From assembly GCA_036186865.1 (NCBI GenBank), contig AP025041.1, positions 609,968 through 673,967 on the forward strand: 64,000 nucleotides of DNA, given 5' to 3'. The notes under the pieces were generated by a model. It searched no databases and had not been told where the DNA came from. It saw only the letters and a list, made by a program, of their open reading frames with translations. A program made the translations under genes and the position numbers. Shown one piece after another: positions 44,765-57,110 of the stretch (its first letter is position 1; each line of letters opens with the position of its first letter). The DNA comes from Eustoma russellianum (lineage: Eukaryota; Streptophyta; Magnoliopsida; Gentianales; Gentianaceae).

Positions 44765-45334
44765 AGTTTAAAGATGAAGAAGACCAAGATAAAGATAAAA
44801 AAGAAATTTTTTTATAAAGAGTAAAATTGTCATTTAATTTTTAAGTCCGGCCTCTTAATCAAAGATTCTAAACGAAAGTACCAAAATGTTGTAATTTATA
44901 TAGGTGAGAAATTATAAAGTTACTAAAAGGTCAAAAGGCTAATAAGAATAGTTTAGAGGTCTCTGAATTTCTTTTTACTAAAACAAAACCTGAACTATTT
45001 ATAGTTTTTTATTTAAGGGTGAAATGTGTTTTATAACATTTATCAGAACAGTATTTAGACATATGTTTAAGAATTATTATTTTTCTTAAAAACTTTGATC
45101 CCGCTTTTAAGTGTTTCTTCCGAGGAGTATTAAATGATATTAGTTGTGACAATCACAAAACAATACTAATAAGCCATTGAAAAGTAGTTAATCTTCTGCT
45201 TATTTTCCGTTTGCAAAATTGAACAATTCCGCGCATATAAAATTTGGGTTTAGATTTGTTTTTATATTTTTAATATTGCCTGTCCGGTGATTCTGCTTAT
45301 CAGATTTGTTTTTATATTTTAAGACATAGCTGCC
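44765..45334. other. AT-rich intergenic region
   Basis: Includes the complement of the 'aaatgacaattt' motif seen at the other side of the LRX fragment. Nothing else recognised. Confidence 0.4.
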
Positions 45335-45343
45335 GGATTCAAC

Positions 45344-45522
45344 GGATTAAGATCTCCTAACCCCCTTTAAGGAGGTATTGAATGACCCCTTGACACGTGG
45401 CACATAGAGGAATGATGAGGCTGGGTGAAGGTCACCTCACCCAGCCTCACCACCCCCTGTGTGTCACGCGGCGGGCGGTCCCAAAGGGGGTGAGAGGGGG
45501 AGGGGTTAGAGGATCTCGATCC
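45344..45522. mobile_element. MITE of Mutator type, 179 bp
   Basis: Nine-base direct repeat GGATTCAAC at 45335-45343 and 45523-45531 flanks inverted ends GGATTAAGATCTCCTAACCC (left) and, reverse complemented, GGATCGAGATCCTCTAACCC (right). The centre is a near-perfect palindrome (GAGGCTGGGTGAAGGT / CACCTCACCCAGCCTC). No coding capacity. The 9-bp duplication points to Mutator-type mobilisation. Confidence 0.8.
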
Positions 45523-45531
45523 GGATTCAAC

Positions 45532-46935
45532 AACCTGTACAAGTCGTATTTTTGCTCTCGTTTATCGATTAAAAAAACATAGAAACGTGATCGCTTCACG
45601 CTATTAAAAAATCGCATGTGGCCCAACCGTGAAGATTCAACACATGTGGAATGACGAGGCATTTATTGATTAAAGGTACACGTCAGAAACGGTCAACTTC
45701 CGCTAATCAATACAGTATACAACATTTTCGGAATTTCCAATTCAACTGTAATGCAATTACGGCAGACCGTAAATGCCCATTTATGGGTTAGGAATTTTCC
45801 ATCAAACGGTAAAAATGTGTCATAAATGCAAATTACATATTGCATGCCTGCCGTTTTCGAGTTATACCAGGCCTTATTTTTTCCTCTATTTACTTTTTCT
45901 TCTTTAATCTTTAATTTGAATTCAAGGATAAAATATTTCAAAAAACTATGAAGGTATATATCTTCAGAGAGGGGAGGGGACCAGGGGAGATTGCCTATTA
46001 TTAATTTTCTTTTGATTATACGTTGTCATAAGCAAATTTTTATTAATATTTTGAGATCATGCTACATTAGTATGATTTTTGACTAAAGTGATGATATAAA
46101 TATTTCAAAATATATCATTTTTTCCATCTTTTTATATTGAAGAAAAATTCATTATCAAAATCATTCTATAATCGAGGAATCCTTTCTTTGGATCTAAAAT
46201 ATTCTTAAAGACAAGTATTTCAAATTAAAGAGACTAAAAAATGACAAATTTGCTTGTTTATATAATTGCCTTTTTAAATGGATAACTTTTTTTTTTTTAC
46301 TTTTTGAATATTTTGTGAAGTTTGAAACAGATATTACACATTTAAAGTTTGAAAAAAAAATTGAGAAACATGATAGACGAAAATATTTTAAAAATCTTTT
46401 AACTAGATAGGACCATTATCACAACTGAATTCAAACACGTTTAAAGTTTATTCACAAATAGCAAAAGGGAGACAAATATGAAGCCAGAAGCACATGTGTA
46501 TATGTGAAAATTCATTAAAGTTTAAAGTATTTTATCAATCATATTTACATATGATTATAATTGCATAATTTTGTATGTAGGAGTATAGCCTGCCAAAAAA
46601 AATCTACAAAAGTATCAGAATGCTGGTAGGATAGAGGTTAATATCACTATAAGTTCATAATCAAAAAAATATAATAGAATATCTATTAAAACATATTCAT
46701 CCATTTAGACTAGAGCACATATCCCTTGTCATTTATGCATGTTTTAGGGTCTCAATAGAAGTATCTCTTGCGATGAAGATATTTTTTGTCTGGCTCTTAC
46801 CATCTCCAAACTTTAGCGACATCTTTTGATGTGGTTGACATACATTTAGTATATGATTGATTGAATGTATAAAATTGTAGAAACGGAAAAGTAGGGATTA
46901 TGGGCACTGTGATCCAACGAATGTATTATGTTAAC
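45532..46935. other. AT-rich intergenic region, nothing recognised
   Basis: No coding similarity, RNA gene or transposon boundary seen. Confidence 0.45.
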
Positions 46936-46944
46936 CAAGTTAGA

Positions 46945-47045
46945 GGGGGTCGGATCCCCTGACCGCCGCCCCTCTCACCCTTCTGCTGCTACATGGCAGG
47001 GGGTCCTTTGTTATCGCCCAGCCAGGAGGGTCAGGAGATTCCGTC
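46945..47045. mobile_element. Decayed MITE related to 45344-45522
   Basis: Ends read GGATCCCCTGACCGCCGCCC (left) and, reverse complemented, GGAATCTCCTGACCCTCCTG (right). The interior CCCCTCTCACCC matches the other element. No target duplication could be matched. Confidence 0.5.
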
Positions 47046-48145
47046 CGAGTTCAGGGGTCTCACTGTTGAAATATCTGTCAACGTGTACCATGACAATATG
47101 GTAATTTCGCCCGTATTACGCGTATGCCATTTACGTCGAGCAATTTTGTCTCAATAATGCCGGACTTTCTAATATTCGTATTTTACCCTGCGACTTATTT
47201 GACCGTTCGTGAAAAATGAAAAGCAGCCAAACAGTATAGAGCGCGGACCAATTGATAGCCCACAGCACAAAAGCAAACAGCAACCAAAAGTTGTACAGAG
47301 ATTCTTCAAAAAAAAAAAAAAAAAAGTTGTGCAGAGAGAAAGTGATATATCAAGAGAGAGAGAGGGAGTTGTTGTAACAGCGAAGCTTTGCTAATGGGGT
47401 GAAAGCGATACACCGAAAGCTGTTGATGAGAGTTTTTCTTTTTTGTCAGTTACTCAATTATTTTCGTCCTTCCTTTTTCCACAACTCCACTGTTCCTTTT
47501 ACTTTTCCGGTGAGTTTTTCTCTTTTGCATTCATCCACTACATACAATTTTTGCTTGCCGGATGATTCCTCTTTATGCTTGTCAGTAGGTAGAAGATTTT
47601 CTATTTTCTCGTAGAGTTGTGCTTTTTTTCAACTCTTAGATTCAACAATTTGTTTGAGGTCTCCATATCAGCATACTAAGTTCTGATGGCTTTTTCTTTG
47701 CTTCTTGTTATGATCATTTTAATTTCCTTTTGCTGATGGCGATCAGGCTAATTTTCGGTAGAAACTATGAAATTCATGGAGTGAAAGATATTCACTATGA
47801 TGATCCGCTTAGTTCTGTTTCTTTGTTTTGATCAGGTAAAATTTCTACTGTACTAAAGGCGGCTGAAAACAGTCCTGCTGCGTAATTTCTCAGGACTAGA
47901 GTGTTATATTAACCAGGTACCTTGCCTTTGCTTGGTATTTACTTCAACTTTATTGTAATATTTACCTTCAAGTTGCATTATCAGACTACATGGATGTTAC
48001 TTACTTTTTGGTTTTCCTGTGACAAGGTACAAGGATTGTGGTATTGGATACCTCGTCCTGCGGAGTCCTCGCCTGCTATTTTTCTGAGCACGAGCACCCG
48101 TTTTATAGTGGTTTGCTCCGAGTTTATTCCCGGTAGGTATATGCT
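47046..48145 (+). other. Promoter and spliced 5' leader of the NET1 gene
   Basis: GA-rich sequence (AGAGAGAGAGAGGGAG near 47355) and several plausible 5' UTR splice sites occur between about 47200 and 48135. An A-run is near 47310. An out-of-frame ATG lies 5 bp before the main ATG. Exact leader exons cannot be fixed by eye. Confidence 0.5.
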
Positions 48146-51100
48146 ATGGCGGCTGTTGCACGGGCTGGTTCTGGACGGATGTATTCTTGGTGGTGGGATA
48201 GCCATATTAGCCCCAAAAATTCTAAATGGCTACAAGAGAACCTCACAGGTATGTTCTTTTTCATGCATTTCTGCTTTTGATAGACGAAATCCTTTTGTAA
48301 TGGACTGTTTTCTGTGAAATTTTGATATGTAGAGTTGGAGTGAAAGATGCGTAGCGGTTTCTAACTGTTTGTGTTTTTGTCACAACCCCTGCAATTAGGC
48401 AAACCATGATCCTTCAATTTTTTTTCTCCTAGCAAATTAGATAAGTTTTATGTTAGAATCAAAATGTTAGTACATCCCTTTAAAGATGCTATCTCACAGG
48501 AAGGAGATACCAATTATCTGCCTTCCTTTACCGGTCAATTACAGTTATTCTCTGATAGCTAGCAAGATTGATGCTTAGGATCGCTAAGCCAGTTAAATTT
48601 GGTGCTGCATTCTTGTCCATCTTCCAGCATATTGTCTTTGATTATCTTCCCTACGCTTCTCTTTATTCTTATTATTGTGTTCATGTTTCACTGGTGGCAC
48701 TCCAATAACAGATATGGATACCAATGTCAAAAAGATGATTAAGCTAATTGAAGAAGACGCTGACTCATTTGCGAGAAGGGCTGAGATGTATTACAAGAAG
48801 CGTCCAGAGCTTATGAAATTGGTGGAAGAGTTTTACAGGGCTTATAGAGCACTGGCTGAGAGATATGATCATGCAACTGGGGTTATACGTCAGGCACAAC
48901 GAACAATGGTGGAAGCTTTTCCGAATCAAGTTCCTTTCATGCTTGTTGATGACTCAATTGCTAGCTCTGCTCCTGTGGATCAACCAATATCTGATCTGTC
49001 AACCCCAGTGCGGTCATTTTTCGATCCTGGCGACTTGCCAAAAGATGGTCTGCGTCTGCCTGATCTGGACCATGGTGATGCTAAGAGGCATGGTACATTG
49101 ACAGAAGAACCAGATTTTACAGCAGCTAAAAAAGATCTGAAACAGCTGAGTGACCACTCTATGATGAAAGACCATGTTAAATTTGCTGAAGGGAGAGCGA
49201 GAAAGGGTCTCAAGTTTGATAAGCCATTGGATAATGAAGGAAGTTTAGAAATCAATGAAAGTCATAAAGACCAGAATCAAATTTTAGCAACTGCGGAGAC
49301 CCATGACTCCCAGGAGATTCTGTTACTGAAGAAAGCACTATCGGAAGTGAAAGCACAAAAGGATGCTGGTTTGATTCAGTACCAAGAATGTCTGGTCAAA
49401 CTATCACTTTTGGAAACAGAAGTTTCTCGCGCCGAAGAGAACTCCAGAGGACTGAGTGAACGAGCTACTCAGGCTGAAGCTGAAGTTCAAGGTCTGAAGG
49501 AGGCTCTGGTGAAGTTAGAGGCTGAAAAGGAGGCTAATCTTGAGCAGTATCGCCAATGCTTGAACCATATATCTGAGCTGGAGAATAGCAATTCTTCTTT
49601 GCAAGTGGAAACGGAGGAACTCATGCAAAAGTCTAGAAAGGCTGAGTCTGAAGCCCAATCCCTCAAACAGGAAATTGGCAAACTTGTAGACGAAAAAGAT
49701 ACAGCTCTGAAGCAGTACATGGGTTCTCTCCAGACAATATCGAACTTGGAGCAGAAATTGCAATTCTGTGAAGAAGATGTCTGTAACTTGAAGAAGCGAG
49801 CTGAAAAGGCGGAAAATGAGGTAGAAACACTGAAGCAGTATATTTCTAAATTGATTGAGGAGAAGGATGCTGCAGTGTTGCAGTATGAGCAATGCATGAC
49901 AACTATTTCTGATCTAGAGCAAAAGCTCACTTCTGGTCAGGAGGAGGCTCAACGTCTAAACATTGAGATAGAGAGTAAAGTTGCCAGTTTAAAAAGTTCC
50001 GAGGAGCGCTGCATTGAGTTGGAAAAATCAAATCAATCTCTAAACTCTGAGGTGGAATCTTTGATGCTCAAGATCGGTAGTCAAGGTCAAGAACTCACTG
50101 ATAAGCAGAAAGAACTTAGAAGACTATGGGCTTGCATTCAGGAAGAGCGATTGCGGTTTATAGAGGCTGAAACTGCCTTCCAAACGCTGCAGCATTTGCA
50201 CGCTAAAGCGCAAGATGAGCTACGATCGTTGATGTCAGAGATTGAAAATAAGGTTCATAACTTAATGAACTTAGAAGCTATGAATAAGAATTTGCAGGAC
50301 CAACTCATTGTGGTCAGCCAGGAGAATAAGAGCCTGAATGAGCTCAATAGATCTTCTTCACTGACTATAGAAGAACTAGGGATTGAGATCTCTGGTTTGA
50401 AGGAAACTAAAGAAAAGCTGCAAGAGGAGGTTGAGCTCCGAGTGGACGAAAGAAATGCACTTCAGCAAGAAATTTATTGTCTAAAAGAAGAACTAAATGT
50501 TTTGAACAAACAGCATTCGTCCGTTATGGAGCAGGTGCATGCAGTAGGATTGAGTCCTGAGCACTTGGGGTCATCGGTGAAAGAACTGCAGGATGAAAAC
50601 TCAGGTTTGAAAGAAACATGCCAAAGAGAGAAGAATGAGAAGGTTGCTATTCTGGAGAAAGTGGTAATCTTAGATCAGCTCCTTGAGAAAAACTCTATGT
50701 TGGAGACTTCACTATCAGATTTAAATGTTGAATTGGAGGCTGTTAGAGAAAAAATTGAAGCCCTGGAAGAATCTTATAAATCTCTATTACAAGAGAATTC
50801 CTCTCTTATTGACGAGAAGACTTCTCTAGCAGTTGAGCTGAAGCGAACAACTGAAAAAGTAGACAGAACATCGGAAGAAAATGCTGTTCTTGAGAATTCC
50901 CTTTCTGATGCTCATACTGAACTTCAAGGTCTGAAGACTAAGTCGTGTACTTTAGAAGATTCGTTAAAGTCACTTGTATATGACAAAGACATTATTACTA
51001 GCAATAAGGATAATTTGACTTCTGAACTGGTGAGCACTCAAATAAGACTTGAAACATTGGAGAAAATATATTCAGAATTGAAAGAGAAATACTCAGCTCT

Positions 51101-54100
51101 GGAGAAGGAAAAAGAGGCATCAGTTTGTAAGATAGAAGAGCTAACAATCTCTATTGATGTTGAAAAGAAGAAGCATGCCATATTTGAGCATCTGAGGCAG
51201 TCGCAGTTGTTTCAAAGGGAAAAGCAGATGAACCTGCTGCTTGAGGAACTTGAACGTAGAAAAAGAGAATATGACATGGAGTTGCAGAATGCTTTTGAGT
51301 CCCAAACGGAGATGTATATCTTGCGCGAATGTGCTCACAACTTGGAAGAAAAGAACTTTGATTTGTTAACCAAGAACCACAAGCTTTCAGAAACATCCGA
51401 CTCACTTGCAGATAAGTACACAGACTTAAAACAGAATTATCTTAATCAAGAAATTCAAATGCAGGCTGTCTCTGAACAAGCAAGGGCTCTAAGGATGGGA
51501 ATATGCAAGTTCTTCAAGAGCATTGACATTGATTTAGACAACGAACTAGTGGATAGATGTGAACAAGATCATGTGAGTTGCATATTACATAAACTAGGTG
51601 AATTATCCATCCGTAGAAATGAGGAAGTAAACCAGTTGCTTAGTATTGAGTTGTCAGTAATTGTTACCATGCTACATCAGCTAAAGATGGATGCCGAACA
51701 TCTTGCTGTTGAGAAGAATATCATTGATCAGGAATTCAGAATCAGGGGTGACCAGTTGGAAGTGTTGCAGAATGAGAACTTAAAGCTCAACGAGACAAAA
51801 GAAGAAATGACAGCAAAAATAAGAGAGGGAGATCACAAAGAACAAGAATCGAGGATTCAGTTGTTAGACTTGCAGAAAAAATTGTCGGACTTGCAGGGAC
51901 AGAATGTTCAAGTTTTGGAAGAAAAAGGATTGTTGAAAAGTGAACTATTTCAATTGGAGGAAAAGATTCATAACCTGGAAGAGGAAAACTACCTTTTCTG
52001 CATGGAAGCTGTCTCTCTGGATTTGCTTTCTGTTCTCTTCAGGAGCAATGTTGATGAGAAGTCCATGAGGTTGAAAGCACTAGCCGAAGATATACACCAA
52101 CTTAACGGTGCTAATTCTGCCATCACACAGAGATTGAACTTAACAGAAAGGATGTTGGATGACATGCTAATCCAGAAAGGCGTGGAACTACAACAATTGC
52201 GGGAAGAGTATGAAAAGGCCAAGATTCAGGCAGAAGCTTCATGTTCTGAGCAACAAATATTAATACAAGAGGGTCAAATGTGGGAGCTCCAAGCATCCAA
52301 GTTCTTGGATGAAATGCAGGTCTCCAATTTCCACCAAATTGTGTATGAGCAGAAGCTTTTGGAGCTTGATAAAGCATATGAGCGCTTGGTTGGTGAAAAC
52401 ACATCTAAAGAAAATTCTGTCAAACTTCTGAATGAGACAATTGATGCATTGACCAGCAGAAACGGGAACTTAAATGCACAGTTAGCTGCATATGGACTAG
52501 CTATAACTTCTTTAAAGCGATCTATATCATCACTGGAGAATCGTTCCATTTTGCAAGTCACGTCTCAGAAACAAGTGAATGGAGAACCGAAGGTATTTAT
52601 CTTATCCTGATTTTCGATTCTAGATATTTGTACTTCATTATCCTTGGGTGACCTATGATTGTATATTGTCGCTTCTTGTTCTAGCTTTCCGATCAGGAGA
52701 TACAAAAAGAAAGGTTACATGTGTAGTTGTTAGCTCAAAACATAGCAGCTATGCTTAACGATGAGCTTTGAATAATTAATTTTATGTAAATGGAGAACTT
52801 GTGTCATTAAACAGTGGGGCTAAAAAGAAAGGTTACATGTTTAGTTATTAGCTCAAAACATGGGAGCTATGCTTAAGGATGAACTTTGAATAATTAATTT
52901 TACTTAAATGGAGAACTTGTGTGTCATTAGACAGCGGGGCTGCATAAATTGTTAAATTTCAAGCTCCTAGTCTGTCCAAGATGAGCATGATCCTGTTCGT
53001 ACAATATGCCAACCCACTGAATCCATCTTCAACCTCGGAAGTGATAAGGCAGAATCTTACATGGAAATGTTGGAGATAAGAAGCTTCTAGGCAGATAGAG
53101 CTTTTGTTATGGCAGTCGGTATTTGCTTGTTATCATTATTGCTGTCCTCTCGTTGAATATTGTTGTCAGAAATCTAGTGAAGCCCAAAGCAACCCATCAT
53201 TATTATACTCTTTTTTCATTTAGCGGAAAAAAGGCAGGATTTGATAAGAATCAAAACATGGTCATCTCCAAGGAAGAGCAATGACGTACCACTTGACCAA
53301 ACTGATTCCCATTTATGCCTTATTTCTTCATACACACAAGGCGAACGGCTACCCAGCATATTGTGGGGCAAAAATGCAACTTTCTAATTAATAAGGGCTT
53401 AAAATTGTCATGTTACCCATTTGAAGAAAACAACTGCTTCTATACTTGGTGAACAATTTATGGCTCCCAAGCTATTTGGTGTGATGTGATTAGTTTGCCA
53501 ACCTTGTTATTTATGGCTTCCAAGCTATTTGATGTGATGTAATTAGTTTCCGAACCTTGGAAAAGATGCTCAGTTGTTCTGTTGTTGTATCTCTTAGGAT
53601 GCTGGAATAGGAAACCAAATGAAAGAAAGCAGCATCTGCAGCAACAAAGATACAATGGTCCCTGATCTGATTTCAGACCTGCAAGGTCTACAAAGGAGGA
53701 TTGAATATATCGAGAAGGCAATAACTGAAAGAGAACAGTTCATGGTGCAGGAAACACTAAACGTTCATGCAGAGTTGGAGTCTGCATTGAAGCAGATTGC
53801 TGAGTTGAAATCTGACCATAGTCTACGCAGGAGGAGGCCTGTGTCTGAAATGTCAGAAAGTGCACTTTTGACAAAGGATATCATGCTTGACCAGGTATCT
53901 GAAAGTTCACCATATGGGAGTAGCAAGCGAGAAGAGGTTGATGTCAATAACCAAGTCTCTGAATCTTGGGAAGCTGCTGACCGAGACTGCAGCATTGATC
54001 TGAAGATGAGCAAATCAAACAAGGCAGTCAGCCCGCCTACAGACAAACATGCCAGCTTTCACCGGACAAAATCAGTGAAAAAACAGAAGGGTAGCCGCCT

Positions 54101-54725
54101 TGGTTCAGATATCATGGTTGAGAAGGAGTTGGGGGTGGATAAATTAGAGATTTCCAATAGGTTCATGGAACCTCCTCAAGAAGGGCAGAAGAAGAAGGTA
54201 TTAGAAAGGCTGAATTCTGATGTTCAGAAATTGGCAAACCTTCAAATTACAGTCGGAGACTTGAGGAGGAAGCTCAAGATAATTGAAATGAGCAAAAAGG
54301 GAAAATCTATGGAAGAATGTGAGATCTTGAAGGAACAACTGGAAGAAGCTGACTCAGCCATCATGAAGTTGTTTGATCTCAACGCCAAAGTGCTGAAAAG
54401 TGTTGAAGGAACACCATTATCTGTACATTCCAGGTCTTCAATGGATCTTGATGAAAGTGGAAGCATTAAGGGAAGGAGAACCACCGAACAGGCAAGGAAA
54501 ATGTCTGAAAAGATAGGACGGTTACAGATGGAGGTGCAGAAGATACAGTTTGTTCTACTGAAACTTGATGTTGAAAACGATAGCAAATCCAAAACCAGGA
54601 TTTCTGAGGCAAGGAGAAGAGTTCTGCTTAAAGACTATCTATACGGAGGGGGAGTTAGATCCGCTTACAGGAGAAAGAAAGCAGCATTTTGTTCATGCAT
54701 CCGGCCACAAACTGAAGGAGACTAA
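48146..54725 (+). CDS. NETWORKED 1 (NET1) actin-binding protein
   Basis: Three coding exons, 48146-48248, 48712-52592 and 53598-54725, give about 1703 aa, close to Arabidopsis NET1A (family knowledge). The first exon gives the start of the NAB actin-binding domain (GRMYSWWWDSHISPKNSKW) and the second continues it (DMDTNVKKMIKLIEEDADSF, ARRAEMYYKKRPELMKLVEE), about residues 10-90. Residues about 200-1350 are almost continuous heptad coiled coil (repeated SLKQEIGKL, DLEQKL, ALEKEKEA blocks). The C-terminus keeps the NET1 block DYLYGGGVRSAYRRKK and ends FCSCIRPQTEGD. NET1 proteins link actin filaments to the plasma membrane and plasmodesmata. The start at 48146 has a strong context (G at -3, G at +4); an ATG at 48141 is in another frame. 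Confidence 0.95.
52705..52945 (+). repeat. ~115-bp tandem duplication in NET1 intron 2
   Basis: A unit with AAAGAAAGGTTACATGTGTA, TTAGCTCAAAACATAGCAGC and AATGGAGAACTTGTGTCATT is followed by a second copy with about ten differences. Confidence 0.85.
53461..53560 (+). repeat. ~55-bp tandem duplication in NET1 intron 2
   Basis: CCAAGCTATTTGGTGTGATG with TGATTAGTTTGCCAACCTTG recurs as CCAAGCTATTTGATGTGATG with TAATTAGTTTCCGAACCTTG. Confidence 0.8.
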
Positions 54726-55595
54726 AGTGATTCAGCGTATATCTCTATCTCCCACTTGTGTTTAATGTTCATAAGAGGATTGTTGTTGATAAATTGTTAG
54801 TGATCGTATAGAGATTTAGCACGTGCATGCGGGCAGCCATCTCTATGTTGTATTTAACAGAGGAAACTGAAAAAGTTATCTGGCTAGAGTTGTCTCCAAA
54901 AAATAATTGCTCTTTACAGTTGAATGCATGATATTGTCTTTTCCATACACCTGTTGACCTTCTATTTCACTACAAGCATGAGATAGGCCATGAAATAACA
55001 GTAAAACTAGTTCTCATGCTTGAGAACTGATACAATGGAAATTCAATGGAGCCCGTGGCGTCCGACATGTATATTAAAATGGGTGAGTAAAGTTTGGTAG
55101 GCCAGGGATCTGAACACTGCCTTGGAAATGCAAGTTTTGAGAAATTAACAACGAAACAATACGTCATGAGCATCCATCCATCCAACTGGCTTGAAAGAAC
55201 TACCTATTGATGATGCTCAGTTCCAAAATAGAGAAGTAAATGATTCATTCACTTGATGTGCAATAGATCCAGTAATCTACACAGTTGCTAAGACAACAAT
55301 CAAGAAACTGAACTTCCAAAAGCACACATTAAAGACGAGAGTCCAACTAAAAAATTATGTTTAGTAATCAAGCACAGACTGATAGTTGCAAAAAAAAAAA
55401 AAAAGGGGTGGGGGGTGGGGGGGGAAGGGGGCACCACCTATCTCGTGCCTGTATAGTAAAAAGGTCAGGTCTCATCACATTGGTTGCTTTCCTGATGGTT
55501 AAATATCTGGTTTCGGGAATACCTCCTTTCATGCTCCTGATGCTCTAAAGAACATGATACATGAGAACGTGGAAGCGAAGTTAGGATAGTAATAA
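54726..55595. other. NET1 3' flank
   Basis: Presumed 3' UTR followed by unassigned sequence with an A-run and G-run near 55390-55430. No gene recognised. Confidence 0.45.
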
Positions 55596-57110
55596 TTATG
55601 CACAAAAAGCTTCTTCAATTCTGTGCTGAAAACGTTTAGCTAATTCATCCCTCATTCTTTTGCGGAACGGATCAATATTCTTACACCTATGCCCAATATA
55701 ACCTGAATCATGATGGCTGGACAAGGGAACATCAGGATGAACTCTGTCTCCACAGTCGATAATGATGTTATGAAGCAGGCAGCAGACCAAGATAATACTT
55801 GATAATTTTTGCTTATCAGGTTTCCACATAACCTTGCTTAGAATTTTCCAACTGCCCTTCAGCTGTGAAAATGCCTCATAGCGATCACTCTAGCAGCTTC
55901 ATGCAACTTATTGAAATTCATCATGTCGACCGAGAGGTTATCACATTCATAGGGAGTTATAAGCCAAGGAAGAAGAGGATAGCCAACACCACCAATGATA
56001 TGTTCCCTGATATCAACTCCATCATGCAATGTCATGACATTTCCATTCAAACGGTCGCCAGACTCGGAAAGCTTGTGAAATCCAGAGAACCTCAAGAGTC
56101 TAGATGCAGTCATCCCACCAGGCCGTTATGAGCAATTCCCTGCAAATACATACTGAAATTCTTTTCTTGGTCACACCAATCTTCAGGAGTCTGAACGGCA
56201 GCAAGTGTCATCACAATGCGGGTTGCATCGATGGCTCTGCAACAGTTTGGCAGCCAGACAACATATTGAATTCAGACTTGATCTTCTCCATTCTAGCAGA
56301 AACAGGCCAAATAAGGTGGTCTCTAGTCAGTTGAGAAACTGTAGATTGACCAACACCAAATGAAGCTCCAATTGAGACCTGGGATTCACCAGATGCTAGT
56401 CTTCTAAGGGCTATAGCAACTTGCTTCTCCACACTAAGCAGCCTTCCCTCGATATTTATAAGACCACAAGGGGGTCTTGAGAATCTTCTCTTACTATGGA
56501 GCATATGTACTCGAATGTCTTCTTTGATACTCTGAAGAAATACTTGATCCTACTTCCTCATCAGAAGGCACATTAAAATCTGAATAAATTGTCTTCAATA
56601 TCATAAACTTATCATCTTTAACTGTGAATTGAACATAACAAAGCGAGGACAATACTTCCCTTACCACTACAAAGATAATCTTTTTCTCTATTCATGTTTA
56701 TTTTTATTCCAGAGGGACTTCCTTTCTAGTCCTATTGCCCTCAGCATCGATCTTCAACAGACATTAGATAGAATATGGCTCGAAATTGCCACATTAAATG
56801 AGCTTGCAACCATATATAAAGAAAAGGGAGTCAACATAATTGACATAGAAGTTCACATAGCTTGAGGATAGTCAAATAGAAAAGGGTGAATTTCATAGGA
56901 TATTACAGAAGAAAATGAAGTAGGAAAAAGAAAAAAAGAAAAGAAAAAGTAGAACCTGAATAATTCTTGGACCAGAAAGAACCCCCCAATCGGAATCGAC
57001 GTTGGCACCGATATCAAGAGGAATAGCTTTCAAAGTCTGGGTCTTGGGGTTTTTCCTCTTCAATTTCTTTGAAATTTTCTAAATTTTTTGGATTTCTTCA
57101 GTGGACCCAT
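55596..57110 (-). pseudogene. PIF/Harbinger transposase-derived nuclease (ALP1/HARBI1-like) pseudogene
   Basis: Minus-strand pieces in order: MGPLKKSKKFRKF (57110), a first exon ending at about 56956, a second exon from about 56579 with FNVPSDEEVGSS, KKTFEYICSIVRE, RPPCGLINIEGRLLSVEKQV, ALRRLASGESQVSIGASFGV, then NCCRAIDATRIVMTLAAVQT with DWCDQEKNFSMYLQGI, GVDIREHIIGGVGYPLLPWL, and ILVCCLLHNIIIDCGD near the end. These are the helix-turn-helix and DDE nuclease parts of domesticated Harbinger proteins such as ALP1. At least five frame changes are needed to connect them (near 56560, 56475, 56240, 56115 and 55880), and part of the core between LQGI and the GGMT block is deleted. It cannot make the full protein. 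Confidence 0.85.

Noticed and set aside
47922..48317. 131-codon open frame overlapping NET1 exon 1
   Set aside because: It reads through likely leader introns and the NET1 exon in another frame; no protein similarity.
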